NCBI RefSeq assembly: GCF_002102185.1
Contig: NZ_LQOW01000008.1
Location: 1-64,000, forward strand
From: Mycobacterium fragae
GTDB lineage: Bacteria; Actinomycetota; Actinomycetes; Mycobacteriales; Mycobacteriaceae
Reading direction: 5' to 3'
DNA: 64,000 nucleotides
In this document: piece by piece, positions 39,542 through 49,280 of the stretch
How positions within the stretch are numbered: the first letter of the stretch is position 1
Layout of the letters: every line of letters begins with the position of its first letter
Translations under genes and position numbers: made by a program
The notes under the pieces: generated by a model
Databases searched by the model: none
Told to the model about the DNA's origin: nothing
What the model saw: the letters and a program-made list of their open reading frames with translations, nothing else

Positions 39542-40578
39542 TGAATTCGATCACCGCCGTCGGGGGCATTCTCGTCGGTCACTGCCACCGGCTGGACCCC
39601 GACGCGACCATGGGCGCCGGCTGGGCTCGTGGCGTCACCGTCGTTTTGACGCCGCCGGGCACGGTCGGCGCCGTGGACGCTCGGGGCGGGGCGCCCGGCA
39701 GCAGGGAGACCGATCTGCTCGACCCGGCCAACAGCGTGCGCTACGTGGATGCAGTGCTGATCGCCGGCGGCAGCGCCTACGGACTGGCCGCGGCCGACGG
39801 AGTCATGCGCTGGCTGGAGGAGCACGACCGCGGCGTGGCGCTGCGCGGCGGGGTGGTGCCCATTGTGCCGGGCGCGGTGATTTTCGATTTGGACGTCGGC
39901 GACTGGGCGTGCCGGCCGACGCCGGAATTCGGCTACGCCGCTTGTGACGCTGCGGACGTCGAATTCGCTGTCGGCACCGCCGGCGCCGGAGTGGGGGCCT
40001 GCGCCGGTGTGCTCAAGGGCGGTGTGGGGACGGCGTCGACCACGCTGGACTCGGGGGTGACCGTCGGCGCGGTGGTGGCGGTGAATTCCGCGGGCAACGT
40101 CGTCGACCAGACCACCGGCCTGCCGTGGCTGTCGTATCTGGTCGACGAGTTCGGGCTGACCTCGCCACCCGACGAGCAGGTCGCCGCGTTGACCCAGCTG
40201 GAACCCCCGCTCAGCTCGCTGAACACTGCCGTGGCGGTGGTCGCCACCGACGCCGCGCTGAGCCCGGCCGCCTGTCGGCAAGTCGCCAGCACCGCGCACG
40301 ACGGGCTGGCCCGCACCATCCGGCCGGCGCACACCCCCGTGGACGGCGATATGGTGTTCGCGCTGGCCACCGGCGCCGTCGAGGTGGCGCCACCGGCCGA
40401 CACGCCGGCGGCGCTATCGCCGGAGACCGCGCTGGTCGCTGCCGTGGGCGCCGCCGCGGCCGACTGCCTGGCCCGCGCGGTGCTGGACGGCGTGATCGCC
40501 GCCGAGTCGGTGGCCGGAATACCGACCTACCGGGACCTGTTGCCCGGAGCATTCGAGCAAACGAAAGGGACCCGGTGA
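39541..40578 (+). CDS. P1-family (DmpA/NylC-like) self-cleaving hydrolase
   Basis: 345 residues, matching Rv1333. Ntn-type enzyme made as one chain and cut into two; in the relative NylC the cut is between Asn and Thr, and here the matching site is Asn228-Thr229 in SSLNTAVAVVATD. The new N-terminal Thr would be the nucleophile. Upstream Gly-rich segments AGGSAYGLAAADG and VGTAGAGVGACAG fit the fold. It starts at the Rv1332-like stop and ends one base before mec, so it is translated with the cysO-mec-cysM genes and may process a substrate of that pathway. Confidence 0.88.
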   Translation: MNSITAVGGILVGHCHRLDPDATMGAGWARGVTVVLTPPGTVGAVDARGGAPGSRETDLLDPANSVRYVDAVLIAGGSAYGLAAADGVMRWLEEHDRGVALRGGVVPIVPGAVIFDLDVGDWACRPTPEFGYAACDAADVEFAVGTAGAGVGACAGVLKGGVGTASTTLDSGVTVGAVVAVNSAGNVVDQTTGLPWLSYLVDEFGLTSPPDEQVAALTQLEPPLSSLNTAVAVVATDAALSPAACRQVASTAHDGLARTIRPAHTPVDGDMVFALATGAVEVAPPADTPAALSPETALVAAVGAAAADCLARAVLDGVIAAESVAGIPTYRDLLPGAFEQTKGTR

Positions 40579-40579
40579 C

Positions 40580-40993
40580 GTGCTGGTGATTCGTGCCGAC
40601 CTGGTGGACGCGATGATCGCGCATGCCCGCGCCGACCACCCCGATGAGGCCTGCGGTGTACTGGCCGGCCCGGAGGGCTCCGACCGTCCGGAGCGGCACA
40701 TCGCGATGATCAACGCCGAACGCTCGCCGACGTTCTACCGCTTCGACGCGCAAGAGCAACTCAAGGTGTGGCGATCGATGGACGACGCGGGCGAGGAGCC
40801 GGTGGTCATCTATCACTCGCACACTGCGACCGAGGCGTATCCCAGCCGCACCGACGTCAGCCTGGCCGCTGAGCCAGACGCCCATTACGTGCTGGTGTCT
40901 ACCCGCGACCCTGGCGACGAGGAGGTCCGCAGCTACCGGATCATCGACGGCGTCGTCACCGAAGAGCCCGTCAACATCGTTGAGCATTACTAG
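40580..40993 (+). CDS. mec: Zinc metallopeptidase that releases cysteine from CysO (JAMM)
   Basis: 137 residues. JAMM/MPN+ domain with Glu in DEACGVLAG and the zinc motif HSHTATEAYPSRTD (HxH then S..D). In M. tuberculosis Mec (Rv1334) cuts the new cysteine from the C-terminus of CysO after CysM has added it. Start GTG at 40580, one base after the previous stop. The known protein has nine more residues in some annotations, which would overlap the P1 peptidase gene. Confidence 0.94.
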   Translation: MLVIRADLVDAMIAHARADHPDEACGVLAGPEGSDRPERHIAMINAERSPTFYRFDAQEQLKVWRSMDDAGEEPVVIYHSHTATEAYPSRTDVSLAAEPDAHYVLVSTRDPGDEEVRSYRIIDGVVTEEPVNIVEHY

Positions 40994-41002
40994 GAGCTGT
41001 TC

Positions 41003-41275
41003 ATGAGCATCACCGTCTCGATCCCGACCATCCTGCGCCCGCACACCGGCGGCGAAAAACGCGTCGAAGCCAGCGGCGACACGCTGCAGGCAGTCATCAG
41101 CGACCTTGAGGCCAATTACGCAGGCATCTCCGAGCGTCTTGTCGAAAACGGGAAGCTGCACCGATTCGTCAACATCTACGTCAACGACGAAGACGTGCGG
41201 TTCTCCGGCGGGCTGGACACCACGATCGCCGACGGCGACTCGATCACCATCTTGCCCGCCGTCGCCGGTGGGTAA
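41003..41275 (+). CDS. cysO: Sulfur carrier protein CysO
   Basis: 90 residues, ubiquitin-like fold, ending in AVAGG. Its C-terminal glycine carries sulfur as thiocarboxylate, which CysM adds to O-phosphoserine. An AGGAGC lies before the ATG. The small central loop (VENGKLHRF) is shorter than in M. tuberculosis. Lies between mec and cysM as expected. Confidence 0.95.
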   Translation: MSITVSIPTILRPHTGGEKRVEASGDTLQAVISDLEANYAGISERLVENGKLHRFVNIYVNDEDVRFSGGLDTTIADGDSITILPAVAGG

Positions 41276-42893
<1,618 letters not shown>

Positions 42894-42897
<4 letters not shown>

Positions 42898-43715
42898 GCC
42901 GCGCGTTGGCACCCGTCGGAATCTTCGACTCGGGGGTCGGCGGGTTGACGGTCGCGCGAGCGATCATCGACCAACTGCCCGACGAGGACATCATCTACGT
43001 CGGCGACACCGGCAACGGTCCCTACGGTCCGCTCACCATCCCCGAGATCCGCGCGCATGCCCTGGCCATCGGCGACGACCTCGTCGACCGCGGAGTCAAG
43101 GCGCTGGTGATCGCCTGCAACGCGGCATCCTCGGCCTGCCTGCGGGACGCCCATGATCGCTACGACGTGCCCGTGGTCGAGGTGATCGTGCCGGCGGTGC
43201 GGCGTGCGGTCGCCACCACCCGTAACGGCCGCATCGGAGTCATCGGCACCCAGGCGACCATCACGTCGCGCTCCTATCAGGACGCGTTCGCCGCGGCGCG
43301 CGACACCGAGATCACCGCGGTGGCCTGCCCGCGCTTCGTCGACTTCGTCGAGCGCGGCATCACCAGTGGTCGTCAGGTGCTCGGGCTGGCGGAAGGCTAC
43401 CTCGAGCCGCTGCAGCGCGCCGGCGTGGACACGTTGGTATTGGGCTGTACGCATTACCCACTGCTGTCCGGCTTGATCCAGTTGGTGATGGGCGACGCCG
43501 TCACGCTGGTCTCCAGCGCCGAGGAGACCGCCAAGGAATTGCTGCGGGTGCTCACCGAGCGGGATTTGCTGCGCCCGCATGAGGCGCCGCCGGCGACCCG
43601 GGTGTTCGAAGCCACCGGTGACCCGGAGGCCTTTCTCAGCCTCGCGGCGCGGTTCCTGGGCCCGGCGATCACCGGTGTCCAACCGGTTCACCATCACATC
43701 GGTGCACCGAGGTGA
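42894..43715 (+). CDS. murI: Glutamate racemase
   Basis: 273 residues. Makes D-glutamate for peptidoglycan. The two catalytic Cys are in [11 protein letters not shown] and LGCTHYPLL; the N-terminal [10 protein letters not shown] is typical. Begins inside the rhomboid stop (ATGA). Corresponds to Rv1338. Confidence 0.96.
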
Positions 43716-43782
43716 CTGTCCTCGCACAGTAAAGCGGGGATGTTTTCGCCAACCAGGCGTCGGACATGGCACAGTAGGAATC

Positions 43783-44550
43783 GTGCGAATAACCGTGCTG
43801 GGCTGCTCCGGCAGTGTTGTAGGCCCGGATTCGCCGGCATCGGGTTATCTGCTGAGGGCCCCTGATACTCCGCCGCTGGTCATCGACTTCGGCGGGGGCG
43901 TGCTCGGTTCGCTGCAGCGGCACGCCGATCCGGGTTCCGTCCATGTGTTGTTGTCGCATCTGCACGCCGACCATTGCCTGGATCTGCCCGGGTTGTGCGT
44001 GTGGCGCCGCTACCATCCGTCGCCTCCGGTCGGCAAGGCGTTGATGTACGGGCCGGGCGACACGTGGTCGCGGGTCGGTGCCGCTTCATCGCCATACGGC
44101 GGCGAGATCGACGACATCTCCGATGTCTTCGACGTCCGGCATTGGGTCGACGGTGAGCCGGTGAACTTGGGTGCGGTGACCGTCGTGCCGCGGGTGGTGA
44201 GTCACCCGACCGAGTCGTATGGCCTGCGGATCACCAACCCGGCCGGGGCGTCGTTTGCGTACAGCGGCGACACCGGATTCTGTGACTCGGTTGTGGAACT
44301 GGCCCGCAACGCCGACGTGTTCCTCTGCGAGGCGTCCTGGACGCATGGGCCCGATCGGCCGCGCAATCTGCACTTGTCGGGCACCGAAGCCGGGCAGATC
44401 GCGGCGGCGGCAGGGGTCGGGGAGCTGCTGCTCACCCACATTCCGCCGTGGACCTCGCGCGAGGACGTGATCAGCGAGGCCAAGGCAGAATTCGACGGTC
44501 CCGTGCACGCGGTGGTGTGCGGCGAGACGTTCACCGTCGGTCGTTCCTGA
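43783..44550 (+). CDS. Metallo-beta-lactamase-fold cyclic nucleotide phosphodiesterase (Rv1339-like)
   Basis: 255 residues. Metal-binding HLHADH and later His/Asp (SHPTE, SGDTGF, THIPPW) are complete. Rv1339 has been shown to hydrolyse cAMP, an atypical class II phosphodiesterase. The GTG at 43783 gives a start [12 protein letters not shown] like the homologue; a longer frame overlaps murI and was not used. Its presence is notable because this window also encodes three cyclases. Confidence 0.87.
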   Translation: MRITVLGCSGSVVGPDSPASGYLLRAPDTPPLVIDFGGGVLGSLQRHADPGSVHVLLSHLHADHCLDLPGLCVWRRYHPSPPVGKALMYGPGDTWSRVGAASSPYGGEIDDISDVFDVRHWVDGEPVNLGAVTVVPRVVSHPTESYGLRITNPAGASFAYSGDTGFCDSVVELARNADVFLCEASWTHGPDRPRNLHLSGTEAGQIAAAAGVGELLLTHIPPWTSREDVISEAKAEFDGPVHAVVCGETFTVGRS

Positions 44551-44578
44551 ATCCCCAGCTGGGGTTAGTGTTGGCGGC

Positions 44579-45358
44579 GTGTCCAAACGAGAAGACGGCC
44601 GCCTCGACAACGAGCTTCGCCCGGTGGTCATCACCCGAGGGTTCACGTCGCATCCGGCGGGCTCGGTGCTGATCGAATTCGGTCAGACCAAGGTGATGTG
44701 CACGGCAAGCGTTACCGAGGGCGTGCCTCGTTGGCGCAAGGGTTCTGGGTTGGGCTGGCTCACCGCCGAATACGCGATGCTGCCGGCCGCCACTCACACG
44801 CGGGGCGACCGCGAATCGGTGAAGGGCCGGTTATCCGGACGCACGCAGGAGATCAGCCGGCTGGTCGGCCGCTCGTTGCGGGCTTGCATCGATCTGGCGG
44901 CGTTGGGGGAGAACACCATCGCGATCGACTGCGATGTGCTTCAGGCCGATGGCGGTACTCGCACCGCGGCCGTCACCGGCGCCTACGTTGCGCTCGCCGA
45001 TGCGGTGACCTACCTGTCGGCGGCCGGCAAGCTGTCCGATCCCCGGCCGCTGTCATGCGCGATCGCCGCCGTCAGTGTCGGCGTGGTCGACGGGCGGGTG
45101 CGGGTCGACCTGCCCTACGAGGAAGACGCGCGCGCCGAGGTGGACATGAATGTCGTTGCCACGGACACCGGAACGCTGGTCGAAGTTCAGGGCACCGGCG
45201 AGGGTGCGACGTTCCCGCGATCGACACTGGACAAGCTGCTCGACGCCGCGCAGGGCGCTTGCGACAAACTGTTCGCCGCGCAACGCGAAGCCCTGGAGCT
45301 GCCTTATCCGGGCGTGCTACCCGAAGGGCCCGCTCCGCAGAAGGCGTTCGGAAGCTGA
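44579..45358 (+). CDS. rph: Ribonuclease PH
   Basis: 259 residues. Phosphorolytic 3' exoribonuclease that trims tRNA precursors. Signature [16 protein letters not shown] with phosphate-binding Arg, [15 protein letters not shown], and [15 protein letters not shown] for metal binding. GTG start at 44579. Its TGA stop overlaps the proposed start of rdgB. Confidence 0.96.
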   Translation: MSKREDGRLDNELRPVVITRGFTSHPAGSVLIEFGQTKVMCTASVTEGVPRWRKGSGLGWLTAEYAMLPAATHTRGDRESVKGRLSGRTQEISRLVGRSLRACIDLAALGENTIAIDCDVLQADGGTRTAAVTGAYVALADAVTYLSAAGKLSDPRPLSCAIAAVSVGVVDGRVRVDLPYEEDARAEVDMNVVATDTGTLVEVQGTGEGATFPRSTLDKLLDAAQGACDKLFAAQREALELPYPGVLPEGPAPQKAFGS

Positions 45359-45954
45359 CCCCCCTGCTGGTCGCCAGTCGCAACCGTAAGAAGCTGGCCG
45401 AACTGCGGCGGGTGCTGGATGCAGCGGCGCTGTCGACGCTGACGCTCGTGTCGCTCGACGACGTGCCGCCGTTCGACGAAACCCCAGAGACCGGTGCGAC
45501 ATTCGAGGACAACGCGCTGGCCAAGGCCCGCGACGGGTATACCGCGACGGGTTTGCCTTGTGTCGCCGACGATTCGGGGCTGGAGGTGGCCGCGTTGAAC
45601 GGCATGCCCGGGGTGCTGTCCGCGCGATGGGCGGGTGTGCACGGCGACGACGCCGCCAATACCGCGCTGTTGTTGGCGCAGCTGCGCGATGTGCCCGATG
45701 AGCGACGCGGTGCCGCGTTCGTGTCGGCGTGCGCATTGGTGTCGGCGTCCGGAGGGGTCGTGGTGCGCGGCGAGTGGCCGGGTACCATCGCTCGGGAGCC
45801 GCGCGGTGACGGCGGCTTCGGCTACGACCCGGTGTTCATACCGGATGGGTCCAATTGCACCGCGGCGCAGCTGTCTCCGGCGGAGAAGGACGCCGCGTCG
45901 CATCGTGGTCGCGCGCTGAGGCTTCTGTTGCCGGCCTTGCGTGAGCTCGCCTAG
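45355..45954 (+). CDS. rdgB: Non-canonical purine NTP pyrophosphatase (dITP/XTP)
   Basis: 199 residues. Hydrolyses dITP/XTP to keep deaminated purines out of [64 protein letters not shown] and [11 protein letters not shown] are all standard. No ATG, GTG or TTG is near the beginning: the family match starts right at CTG (45355), which overlaps the rph stop as CTGA. The next upstream in-frame start (a TTG) would add over 30 unrelated residues. A CTG start coupled to the rph stop is therefore likely, unless the true start differs. Confidence 0.9.
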   Translation: MTPLLVASRNRKKLAELRRVLDAAALSTLTLVSLDDVPPFDETPETGATFEDNALAKARDGYTATGLPCVADDSGLEVAALNGMPGVLSARWAGVHGDDAANTALLLAQLRDVPDERRGAAFVSACALVSASGGVVVRGEWPGTIAREPRGDGGFGYDPVFIPDGSNCTAAQLSPAEKDAASHRGRALRLLLPALRELA

Positions 45955-45962
45955 GCAGGTCG

Positions 45963-46019
45963 CGACTGTGCGGTTTTATCCGCGACACGCCGTGTGGTGC
46001 GTACGAAATCGCACAGTCG
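45963..46019. terminator. Long inverted repeat between converging genes
   Basis: CGACTGTGCG (45963-45972) and CGCACAGTCG (46010-46019) form a perfect 10-bp stem; the 37-base loop contains an inner hairpin (ACACG-C-CGTGT). It lies exactly between rdgB and the converging gene at 46025, so it may end transcription from both sides. There is no T-run, and it could instead be a dispersed palindromic repeat. Confidence 0.5.
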
Positions 46020-46024
46020 GCGAG

Positions 46025-46354
46025 TTATAGGGCGAAGCGCGCCTTGACGTTTCGAGTCTGGAAGTGCTCGACGATGATGCCGAGCAGCGGGATGGTCCCG
46101 GCGAGCAGCACGCCGATCGTCTTGAGAATCGGCCAGCGGACCTTGATCGCGAGGTTGAACGCGGCCAATACGTAGACGAAGTAGACCCATCCGTGCACGA
46201 TTTCGATCCAGCGGATTTCGTGATGGAAGACCAGGTGGGAGACGATCTCGTAGCACAGTGCGATCAGCCAGATACCGGTCGTCCATGCCATCACGCGATA
46301 ACCGAGCAGAGCGGTCCGGATTTTTTCTGCGGGCATCGTCTCGCGTGTGGTCAT
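46025..46354 (-). CDS. DUF3817 membrane protein (Rv1342c-like)
   Basis: 109 residues with three membrane spans (about 18-40, 50-72 and 78-98). Matches Rv1342c in position and sequence. Its ATG overlaps the lprD stop by four bases, so the two are coupled. Function unknown. Confidence 0.85.
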   Translation of the reverse strand: MTTRETMPAEKIRTALLGYRVMAWTTGIWLIALCYEIVSHLVFHHEIRWIEIVHGWVYFVYVLAAFNLAIKVRWPILKTIGVLLAGTIPLLGIIVEHFQTRNVKARFAL

Positions 46355-46731
46355 GCAGTCGTCCTGTTCTGGTTGTCGTTGTCGCCCTTGGCGAGCTGAG
46401 CCAGGTACGCGTTGTACTCGGCCAGCGCGGGATCGTCGGCCGGCTGCTGTACAGGTTTGGGTCGCTCCGGTAGCAGGCCGTCCGGTAGCTCCGTCATGGC
46501 ATGGTCTTTCGACGGCTCAGGCGGTACTTCTTCGTAGCGGACGAATTTTCGGTACGCGTACACGCAGAACCCGGCGAATAGCGGCCATTGCAGGGCATAC
46601 CCGAGGTTCTGGAAGGTGCCCGACGCGGACTGAAACCTCGTCCACTGCCACCAGCCCAACGCCAGACAACCGCAGGCAGCGACGATGACCAGAGCGATCA
46701 GCGCAGGCCTGCGACGATGCGTAGTGGACAC
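46351..46731 (-). CDS. lprD: Putative lipoprotein LprD
   Basis: 126 residues. The hydrophobic N-terminus ends in VAAC, a fair lipobox, followed by a second hydrophobic segment (LQWPLFAGFCVYAY), which is unusual for a simple lipoprotein. The C-terminal half is polar (EEVPPEPSKDH onward). Corresponds to Rv1343c. It may be a small membrane protein rather than a lipoprotein. First gene of a pair with the DUF3817 gene. Confidence 0.82.
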   Translation of the reverse strand: MSTTHRRRPALIALVIVAACGCLALGWWQWTRFQSASGTFQNLGYALQWPLFAGFCVYAYRKFVRYEEVPPEPSKDHAMTELPDGLLPERPKPVQQPADDPALAEYNAYLAQLAKGDNDNQNRTTA

Positions 46732-46811
46732 GTTTAGACGGTACCGCGAGGCTCTGGGGGCGCATCGCCGACGGGTCCGTCGTCTGATCTAAGCGGTACG
46801 ATCGCTGGGCC

Positions 46812-46895
46812 GCGGGCGTGGCGAAACTGGCAACCGCGCGGGTTTTAGGTGCCCGTGCTCGAAAGAGCTTGAGGGTTCGAGTCCCTCCGCCCGCA
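46812..46895 (+). tRNA. tRNA-Leu, anticodon UAG
   Basis: 84 bases. Acceptor stem GCGGGCG / CGCCCGC (46812-46818, 46888-46894) with discriminator A; T-stem GAGGG / CCCTC around GTTCGAGT; anticodon stem CGGGT / GCCCG around loop TTTAGGT, giving UAG. The long variable arm (GCTCGAAAGAGC) is as expected for leucine. CCA is not encoded. tRNA 3' ends are common integration sites, and accessory genes begin right after. Confidence 0.93.
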
Positions 46896-47007
46896 CTGAC
46901 GCTGCCGTAATGTTTGCGCAGCTTAGCCAACTTCTGGGCCGAACATCCTTTGCGGTGCAACCACATTCACGCACGACGAACCGGCTCGATGCAAGCCAGT
47001 CACCTGA

Positions 47008-47532
47008 TCAGGTGCCAAGCTTGGGTTCCCCTGAAACCGAGCGCGCTTTTCGTTTCGCCCGGGGAGTTCCGGGGGCGGGCTCGGACTCAGCTGTCGGGGT
47101 ACTAGTCGGCTCAGCGAACGGAGTGTCAGCCAAGGAGGGCAGGGAATCAACATAGGCTTGCAGGTCCGCGGTCGTAAGCTTCACCCTGCCGCCGTCTTTT
47201 ACGGCCCTGATCTTTCCGGCCCGAATTAGCTCGTTGAGATGGGCCGCCGACATGGCTAGCGCCGTTGCTGCCTGCTGCTTGGTGTAGAGGAACTGCTTCG
47301 GCGCCTTCTCGTAGAGCAGGTCGGAAGCATCATCGTCTGCGTCAATTTTGTCCACGTGCGAAATGTCCGCACGGTTCCGATCTGCTTGGGCTTCTTTTTT
47401 AGCCAAGGCTGCTTGGGTCCTCGGAGAAGCAGCCCTGGCCTCGGCGGCTCTCCCCGCGATCATGATCCCGCCCATAACGAGGAGGAATACGAGAAATAAG
47501 GCGAGGAAAAAGAAGATCGCTGGCCTATCCAT
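47008..47532 (-). CDS. Membrane-anchored protein with excisionase-like helix-turn-helix
   Basis: 174 residues. The N-terminal span (FFFLALFLVFLLVMGGIMIAG) is followed by about 60 charged residues and a helix-turn-helix of the excisionase/MerR type (FLYTKQQAATALAMSAAHLN, then ELIRAGKIRAVKDGGRVKL and TTADLQAYVDSL). The C-terminus is Pro/Glu/Lys-rich. An excisionase-like domain fixed to the membrane is rare; it may be a one-component membrane regulator. The location just after the tRNA would also suit a relic of an integrated element, but there is no integrase nearby. Confidence 0.72.
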   Translation of the reverse strand: MDRPAIFFFLALFLVFLLVMGGIMIAGRAAEARAASPRTQAALAKKEAQADRNRADISHVDKIDADDDASDLLYEKAPKQFLYTKQQAATALAMSAAHLNELIRAGKIRAVKDGGRVKLTTADLQAYVDSLPSLADTPFAEPTSTPTAESEPAPGTPRAKRKARSVSGEPKLGT

Positions 47533-47670
47533 GACGCCAGAAATAATACGTGCGGGAGGTTACTTGAACGTCCTCTCTGAGAATGGGGACCCAGGTCGTC
47601 ATTGGCGTATACCACCGCCTCGCCGGCGGTGAAACCTCTGAGCGAGCTTTAACCTGTCACCATTGAGGAT

Positions 47671-47808
47671 GTGGGCACCGCTGTCGTGGTGATACTGATC
47701 CTCTTGGCGATCGGCATAGTGGCCGATCAGCTTCTCCGGCTCAGGAGGTGGCTGCAGAAACCGCCTCCCCACCGAGACGTGCAAGAGCCACCTGACAGAA
47801 GCTCCTGA
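47671..47808 (+). CDS. Possible small membrane protein
   Basis: 45 residues from a GTG: a single hydrophobic segment (VVVILILLAIGIVA) followed by a basic, Pro-rich tail. The composition is that of a real small membrane protein, but the only Shine-Dalgarno-like GAGG is too close to the start, so translation is uncertain. It ends 10 bp before the converging lipoprotein gene. Confidence 0.35.
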   Translation: MGTAVVVILILLAIGIVADQLLRLRRWLQKPPPHRDVQEPPDRSS

Positions 47809-47817
47809 CGGCTTCGC

Positions 47818-48273
47818 TCAGCAGCCCACTTCGATCTTGAACGGTGCGGTCGTCGACACGCTTGGATCGCCGACCTGTGATCCTTGGGCCTCGCCTCTGA
47901 TGGTGTATGTGTCACGCGCGAAAACAACTGTTCCGTTGCCGGCTCCTGAGTCGGAAACACCGGTGAAGCCCCCGAAATTATTGATGTTCACCGATTCCAG
48001 TTTGGGCTTTTCCGAATCCAGCTTCAGGACCACCTGGACACGAGCCGGCGCCGCGCTGATGTCAGCGGTCAACAACCACTGAACCTGACTGCAGGAGACG
48101 GCGTGCGACGTGCGGGTGTTGTTGTTGACCGTGATCCGGGCGGTCTTCTGCGGCACTTTCTGGTCGCGCATCAAGCATCCCGCACACGATGCCGCCACCA
48201 CCAAAGCGGTTATTGCGGCAGCGACGAACCGGCTTCTCACCGGGCACCTCCATCCCCAAAGCCGCATGGTCAC
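47818..48273 (-). CDS. LpqH-family (19 kDa antigen-like) lipoprotein
   Basis: 151 residues. A signal sequence ends in AASCAGC, with two possible lipobox Cys. The mature part matches the LpqH-type beta domain: ITVNNNTRTSHAVSCSQVQW, VNINNFGGFTGVS, TYTIRGEAQG and a final FKIEVGC. The two conserved Cys (SCSQ and terminal GC) would form a disulfide. LpqH proteins are surface TLR2 ligands; this is one of several paralogues usual in mycobacteria. Confidence 0.83.
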   Translation of the reverse strand: MTMRLWGWRCPVRSRFVAAAITALVVAASCAGCLMRDQKVPQKTARITVNNNTRTSHAVSCSQVQWLLTADISAAPARVQVVLKLDSEKPKLESVNINNFGGFTGVSDSGAGNGTVVFARDTYTIRGEAQGSQVGDPSVSTTAPFKIEVGC

Positions 48274-48346
48274 TATCTGGCTCTGGTCGCACCGCTTTTC
48301 TACCAGCCTTGCGGTCGCCTTCGGGACTAAACCCGCGAGGTGTGGG

Positions 48347-49189
48347 CTACGTGAGAGACACCCGGCCCATGATCAAGTCGATGATCGGCTTGCCGGGCGC
48401 GAAAGACCCGGTAAGAGACGACATCACATGACCGTAGTCGACGAGCAGGGTCACACCGTTGATGCCGGCGGCCGCATCACTGTTCAGAAACGCCATCACA
48501 TTGGCCATCTGCTCTGGCGTGTGCACCGAAGAACCGGTGGCATCCCGGTAGTCCTGGGCGAAGGTGAGCCACAGATCGGCATTCGCCCGGGCCAGCGGAG
48601 TATCAGTCGGACCCGGGCAGATGGCGTTGATGCGCACACCCTTGGCCAGCATGGGAAACGCCTGCATCGCGACGTAGGCGTTGATGGCCTGCTTGCTGAA
48701 GCCGTAGTGGATGATTCCTTCCGGCTCATGGGCCTTAACCCAAGCGTCCGCCGACTCGAAGTCGGGCGTGGCCAAGAACTCCTGAAGCCGGGGCAGGTCG
48801 TTCTCCCAGCCGATGCCTCCCACCGAGGAGATGAAGCAGATCGCCGAGCCGCGGGGGAGCTGGCCGTCGGCCAGCATCCGGTCGATGAGATGACGATGCC
48901 CGATGAAGTTGATCCGCATCAGGTCCGGTCCATCGGCGATGCCGGCGGCTGAGAAGATGGCATCGACCGGTCCGCCCAGCTGCTCGATCGCGCCGTCGAT
49001 CGACGCCTTGTCCCGAAGGTCCACCTGAATCCCTCGGCCGAGTTCAGCGTCGACGGGCGCGTAGTCCATGACGATGACCTCCGCGCCCAAAGCACCCACT
49101 GTCTTGGCCGCCGCGGCGCCCATGCCGGTCGCGCCGCCTACCACCAGCGCCCGCTTCCCGTCGTAGCGGAACTGCTCGATACCAGTCAT
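48347..49189 (-). CDS. Short-chain dehydrogenase/reductase
   Basis: 280 residues. Nucleotide motif GGATGMG and, later, SSVGGIGW and YGFSK (Tyr-x3-Lys). It resembles the 3-alpha-hydroxysteroid/coniferyl-alcohol dehydrogenase branch, which has a long insert before the YxxxK motif (here LQEFLATPDFESADAWVKAH). The ATG at 49189 follows GAGAGGATA. A copy of the cluster's 15-bp motif lies 52 bp upstream. Probably an alcohol dehydrogenase in the catabolic cluster; substrate unknown. Confidence 0.86.
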   Translation of the reverse strand: MTGIEQFRYDGKRALVVGGATGMGAAAAKTVGALGAEVIVMDYAPVDAELGRGIQVDLRDKASIDGAIEQLGGPVDAIFSAAGIADGPDLMRINFIGHRHLIDRMLADGQLPRGSAICFISSVGGIGWENDLPRLQEFLATPDFESADAWVKAHEPEGIIHYGFSKQAINAYVAMQAFPMLAKGVRINAICPGPTDTPLARANADLWLTFAQDYRDATGSSVHTPEQMANVMAFLNSDAAAGINGVTLLVDYGHVMSSLTGSFAPGKPIIDLIMGRVSLT

Positions 49190-49240
49190 TTCTATCCTCT
49201 CTTGCGCCGCCAGCAGTACGGCTCGGAAGCACTCTATATA

Positions 49241-49255
49241 GAACAGATATTTGGT
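49241..49255 (+). promoter_or_regulatory. Cluster operator motif, site 1 (before the SDR gene)
   Basis: GAACAGATATTTGGT, identical over all 15 bases to the site at 53811. Lies 52 bp before the SDR start, between it and the tandem TetR gene end. Confidence 0.65.
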
Positions 49256-49280
49256 ACAAGAAGTGCCAAGCGATAGGCGG

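Noticed and set aside
46812..48300. An integrated prophage or integrative element at tRNA-Leu
   Set aside because: No integrase and no second copy of the tRNA 3' end was noticed by eye in the window; only the excisionase-like domain is suggestive.
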